From Pyrenochaeta sp. MPI-SDFR-AT-0127 (taxonomy: Eukaryota; Ascomycota; Dothideomycetes; Pleosporales; Cucurbitariaceae), in assembly GCA_020747015.1 (NCBI GenBank), contig JAGTJM010000013.1, forward strand, positions 124,001 through 188,000: 64,000 nt of DNA, given 5' to 3'. Position numbers and translations under genes: made by a program. This document shows, piece after piece, positions 33,690-44,900 of this stretch (positions within the stretch are counted from its first letter, which is position 1; every line of letters begins with the position of its first letter). The notes below the pieces were generated by a model. It did no database searches. It worked only from the letters and a program-made list of their open reading frames with translations, and was not told where the DNA came from.

Positions 33690-34905
33690 ATGGCAACATC
33701 AACCGTTCAAGAGCTAGTACTCCTTGGGACCATCACTTTCTACCTGATCATAGCACTTCTGATTCTCTCATACATCACTGTTGGTCTGCGGCTATGGGTC
33801 CGCTATCGAATCACGAAGACTCCAGGTTGGGATGATGCAGCAATGGTTGCGACTTTGGTAGGCTTTCATCGATCAATGTCAGCTTACAGTACGAATTTAC
33901 TAACTGGCCTCTGTGCAGTTACTATTTACATGCTACTGCTCTTTCATCTTTGTCATAACGTTCCGCAGCCGGCAGAGAAAGCTCTTCACTAAAGACGGTA
34001 TCCACGTCACCCTCATTTATGTACAGCTCAGCGAAATCTTCTACATCCTCACAACAACTTTGCTCAAGGTCTCGCTTGGTCTCTTCTTCCTTCGCGTGCT
34101 CACTAAGCGATGGCAAACCCTTATTTTTCACATCATCCTCGGTGTTAGCGCAACGTACGGCCTTTTCTATGTCTTCGTCACCATCTTCCAATGTGGTGAT
34201 CCAGCAAAACTCGCCGATAGTCTCCTCGGGTCTCCAAAGTGCTTGCCGTCAGCATTTCTGCTCACAACTGGATATCTGTATGGTGTCATCAACGTTATCG
34301 CCGATTGGACGTTCGTCCTCATTCCAATTTCTTTCATTATTGATAGCGATCTTGACCGCCGAGCCAAAATCTCTGTTAGTATCGTAATGGGCCTTGGAGC
34401 TATCGGCAGTGTTTCCAGCATCCTACGTATGGTGTACCTTCGAGGACTTCTATTCGGCGGTGGTGGGCTCACACGTAAGTAACTCTCCATCGCGACCCTC
34501 TTTTATCACAGTACCCTAACCATATACACAGCAACTGCAGTCAAAGCAACAATCTGGGCCACTGCCGAACCTGGCACTGGCATAATCGCCGCTTCTATTG
34601 CCATTCTGCGACCACTTATCCGCCACCTCCGCTCGAAAGCTTCTGAGTACAGCTCACGAAAGAGCTTGTCATACGGCAGCAGCTTCCGCAAGGGCTCACT
34701 TCCAACCTTCTCCTCCTCTGGCCCCACAGACTCCGACACCATTGCCCTCACTTCCCGACAATCTAGCATGGGCAAGAAAACGAGCATGTACTCGGTCAGA
34801 AGTGATGACCCGTGGAGTCCGACGGTGGTTGTTGGAGGTGCAGACGTGCAGAAGGTGATTAGTATAGGGAAGGGAAGTCGAGCGGTACTACCGTCGAGAG
34901 TGTAA
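33690..34905 (+). CDS. SAT4/Pth11-like rhodopsin-domain integral membrane protein
   Basis: Predicted seven-helix membrane protein of 365 residues. Exons are 33690-33857, 33919-34474 and 34532-34905; introns are 61 and 57 nt, GT-AG. The N-terminus gives helix 1 (TFYLIIALLILSYITVGLRLWVR), then the family signature TPGWDDAAM. Exon 2 supplies further helices including QLSEIFYILTTTLLKVSLGL and ADWTFVLIPISFI. Exon 3 begins with ATIWATAEPGTGIIAASI, the typical helix 7 block, followed by a Ser-rich cytoplasmic tail (SSRKSLSYGSSF). There is no CFEM domain. Relatives include the Magnaporthe surface-sensing Pth11 receptor and many members of unknown role; the fold alone does not prove signalling. It converges on the coiled-coil orphan gene, with 390 bases between stops. 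Confidence 0.87.
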
Positions 34906-35295
34906 TGTATAGCGATGCTTTTATGGATTTATGTCTGGGTTTCATTGTGGCGTCTTCGGATTGGGTATACCCTCGTTTAACAACAGCGCAAAATAGTCAG
35001 GGATAAAGTCTTATCAGGTTAGATTCAGTCCAGGAGACTACATGACCTACTTCGTACATTGCTCATTTGTATTATAGCACAGCGAAGGTGTCTTCATTGT
35101 ATTGTAGTAGATTAATTATCAACAAATAACTGGTTGCCTTAGATATCGATTAGCTGCATGACCAACTTCACCGAAGGTCCATTGTATTGCCGCGTATACG
35201 AGTGGAGAATAGCAGGTGTAGTACTCATTCGTCCAAAAATTCTTATATACATTGCCCATTATCCAAACCAAAACCCACCTTCGCAAGGAAACCAC
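34906..35295. other. Convergent 3' intergenic region
   Basis: This short AT-rich stretch between two convergent genes provides both 3' untranslated regions. Nothing else is seen. Confidence 0.7.
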
Positions 35296-37097
35296 TCAAG
35301 CATATCCTTGGCGAGTGATATGACACAGTGCATTGTGTACGACAACTCGGTGCTCACTGCCTCCTGAAAAGTCACTTTTGGTTACTGTTGGGCTTATGGA
35401 AAACCGGACCTCATGTGCCCGAGGCTCATTCATGACCGAGTTCATCGTCCGTAAGATGTTCCCGTACAGCATCCTGCTCTCGTTGACCATAGTTGCGGGA
35501 TTGAACTCAGTGCCAGGTAACGGCCATTGGAATTGCCACTTGATGGCCGCCATGCGCAGGCGGAATCCAATTCTATATCCCTTGACGTAGAGTTCTGATA
35601 GGGTGTGATTGCGCTCTAAGAGGTCTGGGGTGGAGAGATCTGTAGTGAGGAGACCGGCTAAATCTGATAGCAACATGTTCGTAAAACGCTCTGCACAGGA
35701 TGTTCGCCAGGCCTTGTGGTCAGAGGCGTTCTTGATGGATGTGTAGATTTGCTGTTGGGAGACTAGTAGATTGTGCTTCTCCTCATGCGCAGTCAAGTCT
35801 AGCATTGTCCATCGATTGGCTAGATCTTCGCAGATATGAGCTTGCGGATGTTCACTCGCGTTTAGGGCGTGCTCATCCAGAGAGTACTTCCACATGTGGC
35901 GACTGAGAATTCCCGTGACTATGGCAATCAGCATGTCCTGCTCGGTCACTAGCATCTTGAGCTGCGACGGCTGGCCTAGACCCTCAGCTAGTACAGCGTG
36001 TGTGTAGAGATTGTGGACTTGCTCAGCGTTGAGAGACTTCATTTGAACTGTGTATGCAGCAGCCCATTGCTTGATATGTTCAAAGAAGTCGTAGAGAAGG
36101 CAACGATCGCTCTGAGGGTCCATTCCAAGAGTAAAGACAGGCTTGTTGTTCATCATAGCACGGATTGTGCGCTGTTCCGGCGTTGCAGTTCGGTGGTGGC
36201 GTCGACCATTTCTGTTGCGATGTTGCTGCTGGCCTGGAGGGGAATCCTGCTTCTTGGGTGTAATTGGGGACCGAGGGGCCTGCGTCGGTGATTCAAGCTT
36301 GATAGGCGAAGGAATCAGAGAAGCTGGCTCATATGGATGCGTTGCGAAGCTTTTCCATGGCCGATTAAAGTTAGGGCTGGTAGTGTAGGATTGCCGAGAG
36401 TCACCTGCACTGGATTGACGACCGTAGGAAGAGTTTTCTTTCTCTTGCTCAGCGAGACGGCACTTCAAATCAATGTTGGTGTCGTATAACGAGCGCATAT
36501 GCTGATTTGCTGAGATGAGCTGGTCCGTAAGCTGTAGATTCTGGTATTCAAGTTTCTTCGCCATCCTGGCGAAGTCCCAGTGGCTGTGAAGTGAGTTGAC
36601 ATTCCCAAAGAGTTAGATCCAAGTGAAGGCACGTACATGGAAGAGCTCTGCTCAAGGGAAACTGCAGAAGGAATAGATCCATGTGAATCTAGTGTCGGTT
36701 TTGATTGCAACGGGTTGACGGCTTGAGTAGGATCTTGAGTCATACTTTTAACCATTTCCAATCCCGAGAATTGAGCATCATCCTGCCGCGACAAAGGTAA
36801 CTGAAAATGTGTAGCCCTTCGCTGAGGCCATAAATGCATGTTCGTGTTGGCCTGTAGCGAGTCCCCGATGGCTGGACGCGGCACTTGGGCTGCGTTGTTT
36901 GCAGGCCGTGAAGCGCTGTTCACAGGAGTGGGCAAAAACGTCTCACGTAAAAAGAACTCTCGCTGCACCTCTTCATGCTCACTGTTAATTCTAGAGATGT
37001 GAGGAGACCTGTAGTATTCAGGAAAGGCACTATTGCCGAAGGCATTGATGTTGGGGTCGAGTGTGAGTACACCCAGGAAGTTACTGTTGTTGGACAT
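35296..37097 (-). CDS. Orphan-family protein with central coiled coil, 582 residues
   Basis: Predicted protein of 582 residues. Exons are 37097-36637 and 36583-35296; the 53-nt intron has a GTACGT donor and TTCACAG acceptor, and the join reads IHWDFARMAKKLEYQN. The ATG at 37097 lies two codons inside a frame open from a TTG. The first 150 residues are Ser/Asn/Gln-rich. The join region starts a predicted coiled coil of about 45 residues (LTDQLISANQHM, LKCRLAEQEKE). A basic linker (HRNRNGRRHHR) follows, then a conserved-looking globular part with FTLGMDPQSDRCLLYDFF, YRIGFRLRMAAIKW and ISPTVTKSDFS. I recall this C-terminal pattern in several copies per genome in Pleosporales, always unnamed. Coiled coil plus basic stretch could suit a DNA-associated dimer, but no bZIP signature is present. 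Confidence 0.8.
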
Positions 37098-39017
37098 CTG
37101 CAAGAGACCATGTAAGCAGCTCTTTGTTGATCACAGAAGCTGTCGAAGCATACCTTATGTTCGACGCGTTAACCCGTCAGTTGAAGCTATTCTAAATTCA
37201 ATGAGCTTACGAACCACTTTAGAAGCAAGAGCAAGGTTGCCTCGAGGACGGAACAGTGATGAGGATGATGAAGGCTGCGGAATGTCCACGTAATTCACTT
37301 TCACCATAAAGGTCGCGTTGATGGAAGGATCGCTAGAGGTGCCTGTCGGCGAAAGATGAAGTAGAAATGTGAAGTTGCAAGAGGAAGCTCTGTCAGAGGC
37401 TGAAGAGAGTGGGTAGGAGATTTTCAAAATCTTGCTCGAACCCAGATATGTATTCCATCATGTGTGCACGATCATCGAGCACGACCCTTTGTCAGCTGTT
37501 GAAGCCTGTGCTTCAAAGAGCAGCACAATACTAGACAATAACTGGGGTATTTTGCCTTGCTGCCTACCCAACTAAACTTGAAGGTCCGTGGCACAACTTG
37601 GTCCAGAATGCTGGTGAAGAAGGGCAGTCACTGATAAGTAGCCTATAAGAGTCCTTTACATGTTGTCAGAAAGAGGTAGACATTGCGCAAGGATCGTGGG
37701 TTGAGGAATGCACGACTCCGATGATATAGGTAGTGTGATAAGAGCTGTAGCCATGTTGCCTACTTTTATTCAAGGCAACAGAGTGCCAACCCCAAGATAA
37801 GTCAGAAAAGTTTTTGCTGAGCATAAGTGATGGCCGGGTTGTGATTTCGCACGATGTGAAGTCCCACAATAATCATCGAGGCCTTCGCAGAGAATTGAAA
37901 CAGATTCATAACTGGTGAGTTTATTGATTAGCACCACGATCGACCAGAATCCGAAAGCTACCGCACTGTCTTATAACAGTGTCCCCCCTTTTGGGGACAA
38001 ACCAGGCTTGTGTGGTCATAGTCGGAGAGGAACATTAGGGAAGCTTCGATAGTGGTATGAGCTACAGCCCAATGTATAGATATGCGTACATGATTCATAT
38101 ACAAGTAAAAGAAGCTGATGTTGATCTGAACCGTTGAGACTGGTTAAATACTGCATGAGAATTAGCAGCGCGACAAGTGGGTAACAGTTTGCTTCTGCCA
38201 TACCTATATCGTTGGAATATGCGCTGATGCAGGAGGCGTGGGAGGTCAGAGCCTCGTGCAACGAAAGCATATCACACCTATTGCGTAGTAACGATATGTA
38301 GGGGAAGATAATTCTTTAAGGGTGTTAGATCTGGCATGTACATGATCCTCGTGCATGCATGGCTTGAGGAGTACTGGCAATCAGGCGTTCAACTAGACGC
38401 GGCGAGGCCTCGTGAGAAAACAGTTGAGGTAGTCCTTCTAGCTCAAGATCCATTGTTTTGCTCGCACAAAAGCAGCTTGATACAATCTAGATCAGCGAAG
38501 TTTGCAGCAGGACAGTCATCAGGTTTACCAGTGTACATGTTTTGTGGCCTTCTTGCTAATTCATGGCCAAGAATCAAACGAGGGAAAAGAGCGAAAGATA
38601 AACAGGCGACGATTGTATTCGGATTTTCTTGATGAAACTTATTGTCTCTCACCGTCTTTCTCTGGTGATGTAGAGCTCTGCGTGGACTCTAAAGGAAGCA
38701 GTCTGGCGATGCCAAGCAGCTATGGAACACTCAAGCCTCATTATCCTAACCTATCACTGCATACTTTATTACACTTTGTTGAAAACATTTTTTCGCTTTT
38801 TATAAACATTGTCAGGAAGAAGTCATGGTCTTCCCTAGTGGTCAAAGTGACGTAGCATTGTCCAATGAGACAGCGTTCCGATCAAACGAGCTGGGGTTTA
38901 GGAACAGCGGAACGACAATCGCGACTTTGAGGCTTGGAAATGGGTATCCCGAGCAGCCCTACCATGAGATAGTTGCCTCCACTACCGCGCCATGCGTCCT
39001 TCGCAGCCAAGGACGAC
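37098..39017. other. Intergenic between divergent genes
   Basis: This 1.9 kb separates the coiled-coil orphan gene from the divergent PP2C gene and also marks the change from the AT-richer block to the GC-richer core. A CCAAT box (GTCCAATGAG) lies near 38860, upstream of the PP2C start. No gene is supported. Confidence 0.55.
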
Positions 39018-40922
39018 ATGTGGAAACCGACGTTTTTTGTACCTCAGGCCAGTCAAAGGCACTCAATTGCTTGCATTGCGTGCGCGCACGCCTCAAGGAT
39101 CCCCTCCGCACATCGAACCCTCCCCTCGATAGCCCGATCCGCTCGCCAGCGTCGCTGCTTCCACGAGTACTTCATTACGCATATCCCGTCCACATCGTTG
39201 CATCCAGACTCGCGATTACCACCAGCTGGCCAGCATCATAGACTGCCACGCGACAAAAGCACGCCTTACGATGCCCAGAAGTCCAACAGGTCGCCGGCTG
39301 CCATGGTGGGCACGTCGCGCGAGATGACAGTTGTGCGGATACCACTGAAGAGCGCGAAACACCACTTTGGAGTCTCACTATCGCGGGGAACGCGGTCATA
39401 CAATGAGGATGCCTTCCAAGCAGGCACCATTGATGTCCCCGCTTTCGCAAAACGTCGCCCCATGTCATTGACAAGAAATGGGAGGAGTGCAAATAGCAAC
39501 GAGGTGACACCCGATGTAGGTGCTAGTGGAGATCCACAAGTTTTCTACTTTGGTGTGTTTGATGGACATGGTGGTGCAGAGTGCTCTGGCTTCTTGAGGG
39601 AGCAGTTGCACGAGTACCTTGAGAAAGCAACACAGCTGTTCGAGCTGAAGAGCAGCTTGCTGAGAGAGCGGACTAAGGGACAGCCGAGCAGTATGGGTGA
39701 TAGGGACTACGGACCTACCGCAGGCCGCGAAAAGAAGGATCGAGAGAGCCTAGAAGCTATCCAAACACATACGCCTCCTGGCACGGAGCCCCTGAAACCA
39801 CCACAGCCGGGGAGCAAGGACGAGATGCCCACTGCAGGGTCGAAGATTATGGACAAGCCTATAGATGGTGAAGAACCCGTCAAACAATCAGACAGCGTAA
39901 GAACAGCAGAAGAGTTGGAGCAGCGTTTGGTCAGGGATTGGAAAGAGCTGGTTGGAGGGTATTTCCGGCGCTTCAAGCCAGAGTTCTTCTCTATGTCAGC
40001 AGGTGGACGTGGCCATCCGGCGGAGAAAGAAGTCATCTCGACCCGGCATTCACGCAACCCGTCTGGCATATCCTCAATGCCTGACGATGTCACCGAAGGC
40101 ATAGGTATTGAGACAGTCCTCGAGTATGCCTTCCTCAAAGCCGATTACGATTTTGTTGCTGCGCAGGTTGGCAAGAAAGAAGAAGATCCCGTTCGCGCAG
40201 ACAAGGCTCTCAACGACGATGACATTCTCGGTCATCCCTCGCGAAGTAGCAAGAAAATTGGCGGCTCGACACGATTCAAGGGTGGAAGTACGTGTAGCAT
40301 TGCTCTCATCTCGACACCCACACCATCGCCCTTTTGGCATCCATCATCACCTTCCTCTCTAATTACAGCACATGTTGGTGATACGAGGATCCTGCTGTGC
40401 AACACGGCCACGGGGCTAGCTGTGCCCTTGACTTCGAACCACCATCCTTCCCTGCCAGAGGAAGCTACCCGTCTTCGCCGCTTCGCCGCAGCCTTTGTGA
40501 CTGACTCGTTTGGCGAGGAGCGCATCTCTGGACTAGCCAACACCCGCGCCTTTGGCGACATGGCCTCGAAGCGCGTTGGCGTCTCCGCTGAGCCCGAAAT
40601 CCGGCGCATTGAGCTCTCGCCGGCCGAGTACTCCTTCTTGATCCTGTGTTCGGACGGAGTGTCTGGGCACTTGTCGGATCAGGAGATAGTCGACATTGTC
40701 AAGGAGGCAAAGACGCCAGAACAGGCAGCAAGGGATGTAGTGAGTTTTGCAGTAGAGACGTCAACCGGGAGTGAAGGCGCGGACAATGCAACAGGCCTCG
40801 TAGTCCGCTTGGGCGGCTGGGAAAGGCGAGGGGAAGGTGGCCTTGGGAGTCTGGGGACAAAGGAGATGAGGGACTGGAGGAAGCAAGAGGCTGAGAATCC
40901 CAGGGCCATGGGAAGGATGTGA
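39018..40922 (+). CDS. ptc6: PP2C-type protein phosphatase, probably mitochondrial (Ptc6-like)
   Basis: Metal-dependent Ser/Thr phosphatase of 634 residues, single exon. The ATG at 39018 is the first in frame; the frame open upstream begins with TTG. The first 80 residues are rich in Ser, Arg, Ala and His with few acidic residues (IACAHASRIPSAHRT), which suits a mitochondrial presequence. PP2C motifs are all present: SRGTRSYNEDAF, FGVFDGHGG (about 177-183), HVGDTRILL (about 451), GLANTRAFGD, LCSDGVSGHL (about 543) and DNATGLVVRL. A charged insertion of roughly 230 residues separates DGHGG from GGSTCSIAL. N-terminus and motif variants resemble yeast Ptc6/Aup1, a mitochondrial phosphatase linked to mitophagy and pyruvate dehydrogenase regulation. 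Subfamily assignment is likely but not certain. Confidence 0.88.
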   Translation: MWKPTFFVPQASQRHSIACIACAHASRIPSAHRTLPSIARSARQRRCFHEYFITHIPSTSLHPDSRLPPAGQHHRLPRDKSTPYDAQKSNRSPAAMVGTSREMTVVRIPLKSAKHHFGVSLSRGTRSYNEDAFQAGTIDVPAFAKRRPMSLTRNGRSANSNEVTPDVGASGDPQVFYFGVFDGHGGAECSGFLREQLHEYLEKATQLFELKSSLLRERTKGQPSSMGDRDYGPTAGREKKDRESLEAIQTHTPPGTEPLKPPQPGSKDEMPTAGSKIMDKPIDGEEPVKQSDSVRTAEELEQRLVRDWKELVGGYFRRFKPEFFSMSAGGRGHPAEKEVISTRHSRNPSGISSMPDDVTEGIGIETVLEYAFLKADYDFVAAQVGKKEEDPVRADKALNDDDILGHPSRSSKKIGGSTRFKGGSTCSIALISTPTPSPFWHPSSPSSLITAHVGDTRILLCNTATGLAVPLTSNHHPSLPEEATRLRRFAAAFVTDSFGEERISGLANTRAFGDMASKRVGVSAEPEIRRIELSPAEYSFLILCSDGVSGHLSDQEIVDIVKEAKTPEQAARDVVSFAVETSTGSEGADNATGLVVRLGGWERRGEGGLGSLGTKEMRDWRKQEAENPRAMGRM

Positions 40923-41852
40923 AGAGGTTTGTGTGTGTGTTGCAGGCTGAGGGGACTCTTGATGCGACTCATAGCGTGGGATTGCATATCTGGCGCCTGG
41001 TGTATCTATACATACTACTATACAAGTTTCCTATCTGTCCAAGGACGATTTGCATCTTTCGTCCGTTTTGCTGGTGATGGTCGCGCCTGCGGTCCAATAG
41101 ATGGTTGACGATTGACGAGGCGGCAGCCACAGGCGCATAGCCGCTTGGCGCCAGAAGCGGATGGCGCAGGCCAGGAGCAACAGCCCGAGACACAGAGCAT
41201 AGCATGTTTCACATAGATACAGACGCTGGCATTAGTCGCCGGGCAGCACAGGATAACATGTGCGTGATCTGTGCAGCAGGACCCCTCGGTTTCACCGTGC
41301 TTCGCTCCCGGCACAGGGCTGCAGGCGGGAGGGGCGAGCGCAATCCGGGGAGGGAAAAGCACGACCCAGACGGCGGAAGCGAGCCAATGTGCTTGCCAGG
41401 CGGGCTTGTTTGGCTGCCCTTTCCCTCAAGCTTGGGAACTGGTCAACACAAGGCAACGGTGCCTGACGCCTTTTTTGCCAGAGGAACTAACAAGCAATAA
41501 CACTTGCGGCACACGCCCCCGTGTCTCCTTGTTCGCAAGAAAAAAACCGCCTGTGACCCAGCTGCCCTGCTTGCTGCCCGTTTTGCCTGGCTACTCCGTC
41601 GTACTCACCTCTTTTCGCTCCCTGAGCCGCTGCCGTAGTGGGGCAATCAATTGGGGGAACAACAATTCACGTGTTTAGCCCTGCTCGACCTACTTTCGCT
41701 TCAAATTCCCTCCCTACACGGCCGCCCACCGCAACTTCTCTGCTTGCTCCTTTCCTGCCGCAACCCCTCCACCTGCTCCAGCCACCACGGCTCGACATTC
41801 CCTTGCACTACTAGATACCCCCTTTGAGTCTTTGAAGCACCCTCCCACAATC
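40923..41852. other. Promoter region of the Kap95 gene
   Basis: This GC-rich stretch holds the PP2C 3' end and the Kap95 promoter. A CACGTG hexamer is at 41668-41673, and the 150 bases before the Kap95 ATG are C/T-rich, as in many strongly expressed fungal genes. No gene is supported. Confidence 0.6.
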
Positions 41853-44800
41853 ATGGATATCAACCAGGTGTTGGAGGGGACCTACTCGCCCGGTGGGTGT
41901 CCTTCACCGCGTTTTGCACCCTTTGGAACCCTCGACTGACGCTTGTACAGACGCCAGCATCCGAAACGGCGCTGAGCAGCAGCTCATCCAGGCTGCTGAC
42001 TCCAACTTTGTAAGTCCCCTCCCCACCCTGCAACGGCTGCCCGTGCTGCTCTCACCAAAACACACCCACTGACGCCTCTGTCTCACTCTAGCCCCAATAC
42101 CTCACCGTCCTCGGCGGCGAGCTCGCAAACGAACAGGCCCAGCCTCAGATTCGGCAGGCTGCCGCACTGGCCCTGAAGAATGCCTTTACTGCACGTGAAT
42201 ACGCCCGGTTACGCCAGGTCCAGGAACGATGGCTCAACCTGGACGCCCAAATCAAGGGCGAGGTCAAGCAAATGGCTCTCCGCACCCTGTCCACACCAAA
42301 CAAGGCTGTTGGATCCACAACTGCACAATTTATCGCCTCCGTTGCAGCCATCGAGATACCCCGCAACCAATGGCCAGAACTCATGCCCACCCTCGTCGAG
42401 AACGTCGGACAAGGTAGCGACAGCCAGAAGCAGGCTTCGTTGACCACGATTGGCTTTGTGTGTGATACAGATGACATGGAACTGCGGGAAGCGCTCGCAC
42501 GCCACTCCAACGCCATCTTAACAGCAGTCGTTCAAGGTGCCCGCAAAGAAGAAACCAACAATGACGTCCGCGTAGCAGCCATCAACGCTCTCAGCGACTC
42601 GATCGAATTTGTACGATCCAACTTTGACAATGAGGGCGAGCGTAACTACATCATGCAAGTCATATGCGAGGCAACACAAGCGGACGACAGCCGCATTCAG
42701 CAAGGTTCATACGGATGCCTGAATCGAATAATGGGTCTTTACTATGACAAGATGCGATTTTACATGGAAAAGGCACTTTTCGGGCTGACTATTCAGGGTA
42801 TGAAGAGCGAAGAAGAGGATGTAGCCAAGCTAGCCGTTGAATTCTGGTGCACTGTTTGCGAGGAGGAAATCGCAATCGAGGATGACAACACACAGGTACG
42901 ATAGTGACTTCCTTCAAAATAAAAACTAGAGGGACAACGCAGCGCAAATGCTAACATGCGGACAGGCACAAGCTGAAGGCTCAACTGAGCTGAGAGAGTA
43001 CTTCAACTTTGCCAGAGTTGCCACACAAGAGGTTGTTCCAGTACTACTTGAGCTCCTTGCCAAGCAGGACGAGGATGCCGAAGACCAAGAGTACAACACA
43101 TCTCGCGCAGCATATCAGTGTCTGCAACTGTGGGCACAGTGTGTTGGCAGTGGTGTCATGCCTCCGGTCCTTGCTTTCATCGAGAAGTATATCCGTTCAG
43201 AGGACTGGCATTACCGAGATGCGTCCGTTTCAGCCTTCGGTGCAATCATGGAGGGCCCCGAAGAGTCCGTTCTTGATCCCATTGTCAAGCAGGCCCTGCC
43301 TACGCTCATCGGTATGATGGATGACCAGAACATACACGTCAAGGATTCTGCAGCTTACGCCCTCGGCCGCATCTGCGAGGCTGTTCCCAGTGCCCTTGAT
43401 GCACAACAGCACCTCCCTCCTTTGATCGGCGCCCTTTTCAGTGGCTTGTCTAGTCATCCTAAGATGGCAGCATCCTGCTGCTGGTCACTGATGAACCTGG
43501 CTGACAGGTTCGCTGGAGAGCCAGGATGCCAGACAAACCCGCTTTCGCCTCACTTTGCGCAGAGCGTGCAGCATCTCCTGACTGTTACTGAACGCGGCGA
43601 CGCAGACAACCAGCTCAGGACCGCAGCGTACGAGGTACTCAATTCCTTCGTGAACAACGCAGCTGGCGATAGCGTTCCTCTTGTTAACGAATTGTCCAAC
43701 GTCATCCTCGAGCGCTTAGAGAAGTCGATGGCTCTCCAATCACAGATTGTCAATGTTGAAGACAAGCTCACCCTCGAGGAAATGCAGACCAGCTTGGCCA
43801 GCGTTGTTATGTCTATCATTCAACGATTGGAAGGCGACATACGACCTCAGGCAGACCGTATTATGCAAATCTTGCTCAGCTTGCTATCGTCCCTCCCACC
43901 CAAATCCAGCGTTCCGGACACAATCTTTGCAGCCATTGGTTCGATTGCCACCGCCTTGGAGGATGATTTCCAGAAGTACATGGAGGCTTTCTCGCCTTTC
44001 TTGTACAATGCCCTCAACAACCAAGAAGAGCCTGCTCTCTGCTCCATGGCTATTGGATTGGTGGCTGATATTACCCGATCGTTAGGCGAGAATGTCCAGC
44101 CTTTCTGTGATGCCTTTATGAACTCTCTCCTTAACAACCTTCGAAGCCCTGCCCTTGGCAACCAACTCAAGCCTGCTATTCTGCAGTGCTTTGGAGATAT
44201 CGCGCATGCAATTCACGGCGCGTTCGAGAATTATCTTCCTGTTGTTGCCCAGGTGCTTCAACAGGCTGGTCAAGTCACCCTGACTACCGAAGGCAACTAC
44301 GAGATGATCGATTACATCACCTCATTGCGAGAAGGTATTATGGACGCGTGGGACGGATGCATCGTTGCCATGAAGAGCAGCAACAAGAGTAAGAGCCTTC
44401 CGTACCTTACAAGCTTACGATTCAACTGCTAAACGCGCTAGCTCAACTTATTGTTCCATTCCTGGACTCGATCTTTGACCTTCTACGCACTATTCAGCAA
44501 GACAGCAACCGCACTGAAGCTCTTCTTCGATCCTCATGCGGCGTTATTGGGTGAGCGCAGGCATATCCTCGGTTTCATTTTGAAAATGTCTGACCCCTTT
44601 CAGTGATCTTGCAGATGCCTTCCCGAACGGAGACTTCAGGGAGTATTTCCGACATGACTTCCTCACCGTGATGGCAAGGGAAACACGCGCGAACGCAGAT
44701 TTCAGCAGTCGAACGCGCGATACTGCTCGCTGGGCACGCGAACAGATTAAGCGCCAAGTTGGTATGTCACTGCGCAATTATGCTTTTCTTTTGTCCTCGT

Positions 44801-44900
44801 CTACCCGACGATTTTGCCCACAGTCCACCCTCACACCCCATTATATATCTTATCATACTAATGGCCGTATCCAGGCGGCAATCAAAGCGTAATGGCCTGA
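41853..44900 (+). CDS. kap95: Importin subunit beta-1 (Kap95)
   Basis: Main nuclear import receptor, 872 residues; the family partners importin alpha for classical NLS cargoes and binds Ran-GTP and FG nucleoporins. Seven exons: 41853-41892, 41951-42009, 42092-42895, 42966-44388, 44442-44550, 44604-44761 and 44875-44900; introns are 53-113 nt. The total is an exact multiple of three. The protein is a run of HEAT repeats, with the importin-N region in exons 1-3 (RQAAALALKNAF) and blocks such as EDWHYRDASVSAFGAIMEGP and HVKDSAAYALGRICE that match importin beta-1 closely. The tail GGNQSVMA comes from the 26-nt last exon. Length fits yeast Kap95 (861). No defect is seen. A second karyopherin, Kap104, lies 31 kb away. 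Confidence 0.96.

Noticed and set aside
19977..37097. Secondary-metabolite cluster or Starship-type giant element
   Set aside because: There is no polyketide or peptide synthase, terpene cyclase or tailoring set, and no tyrosine-recombinase captain gene.
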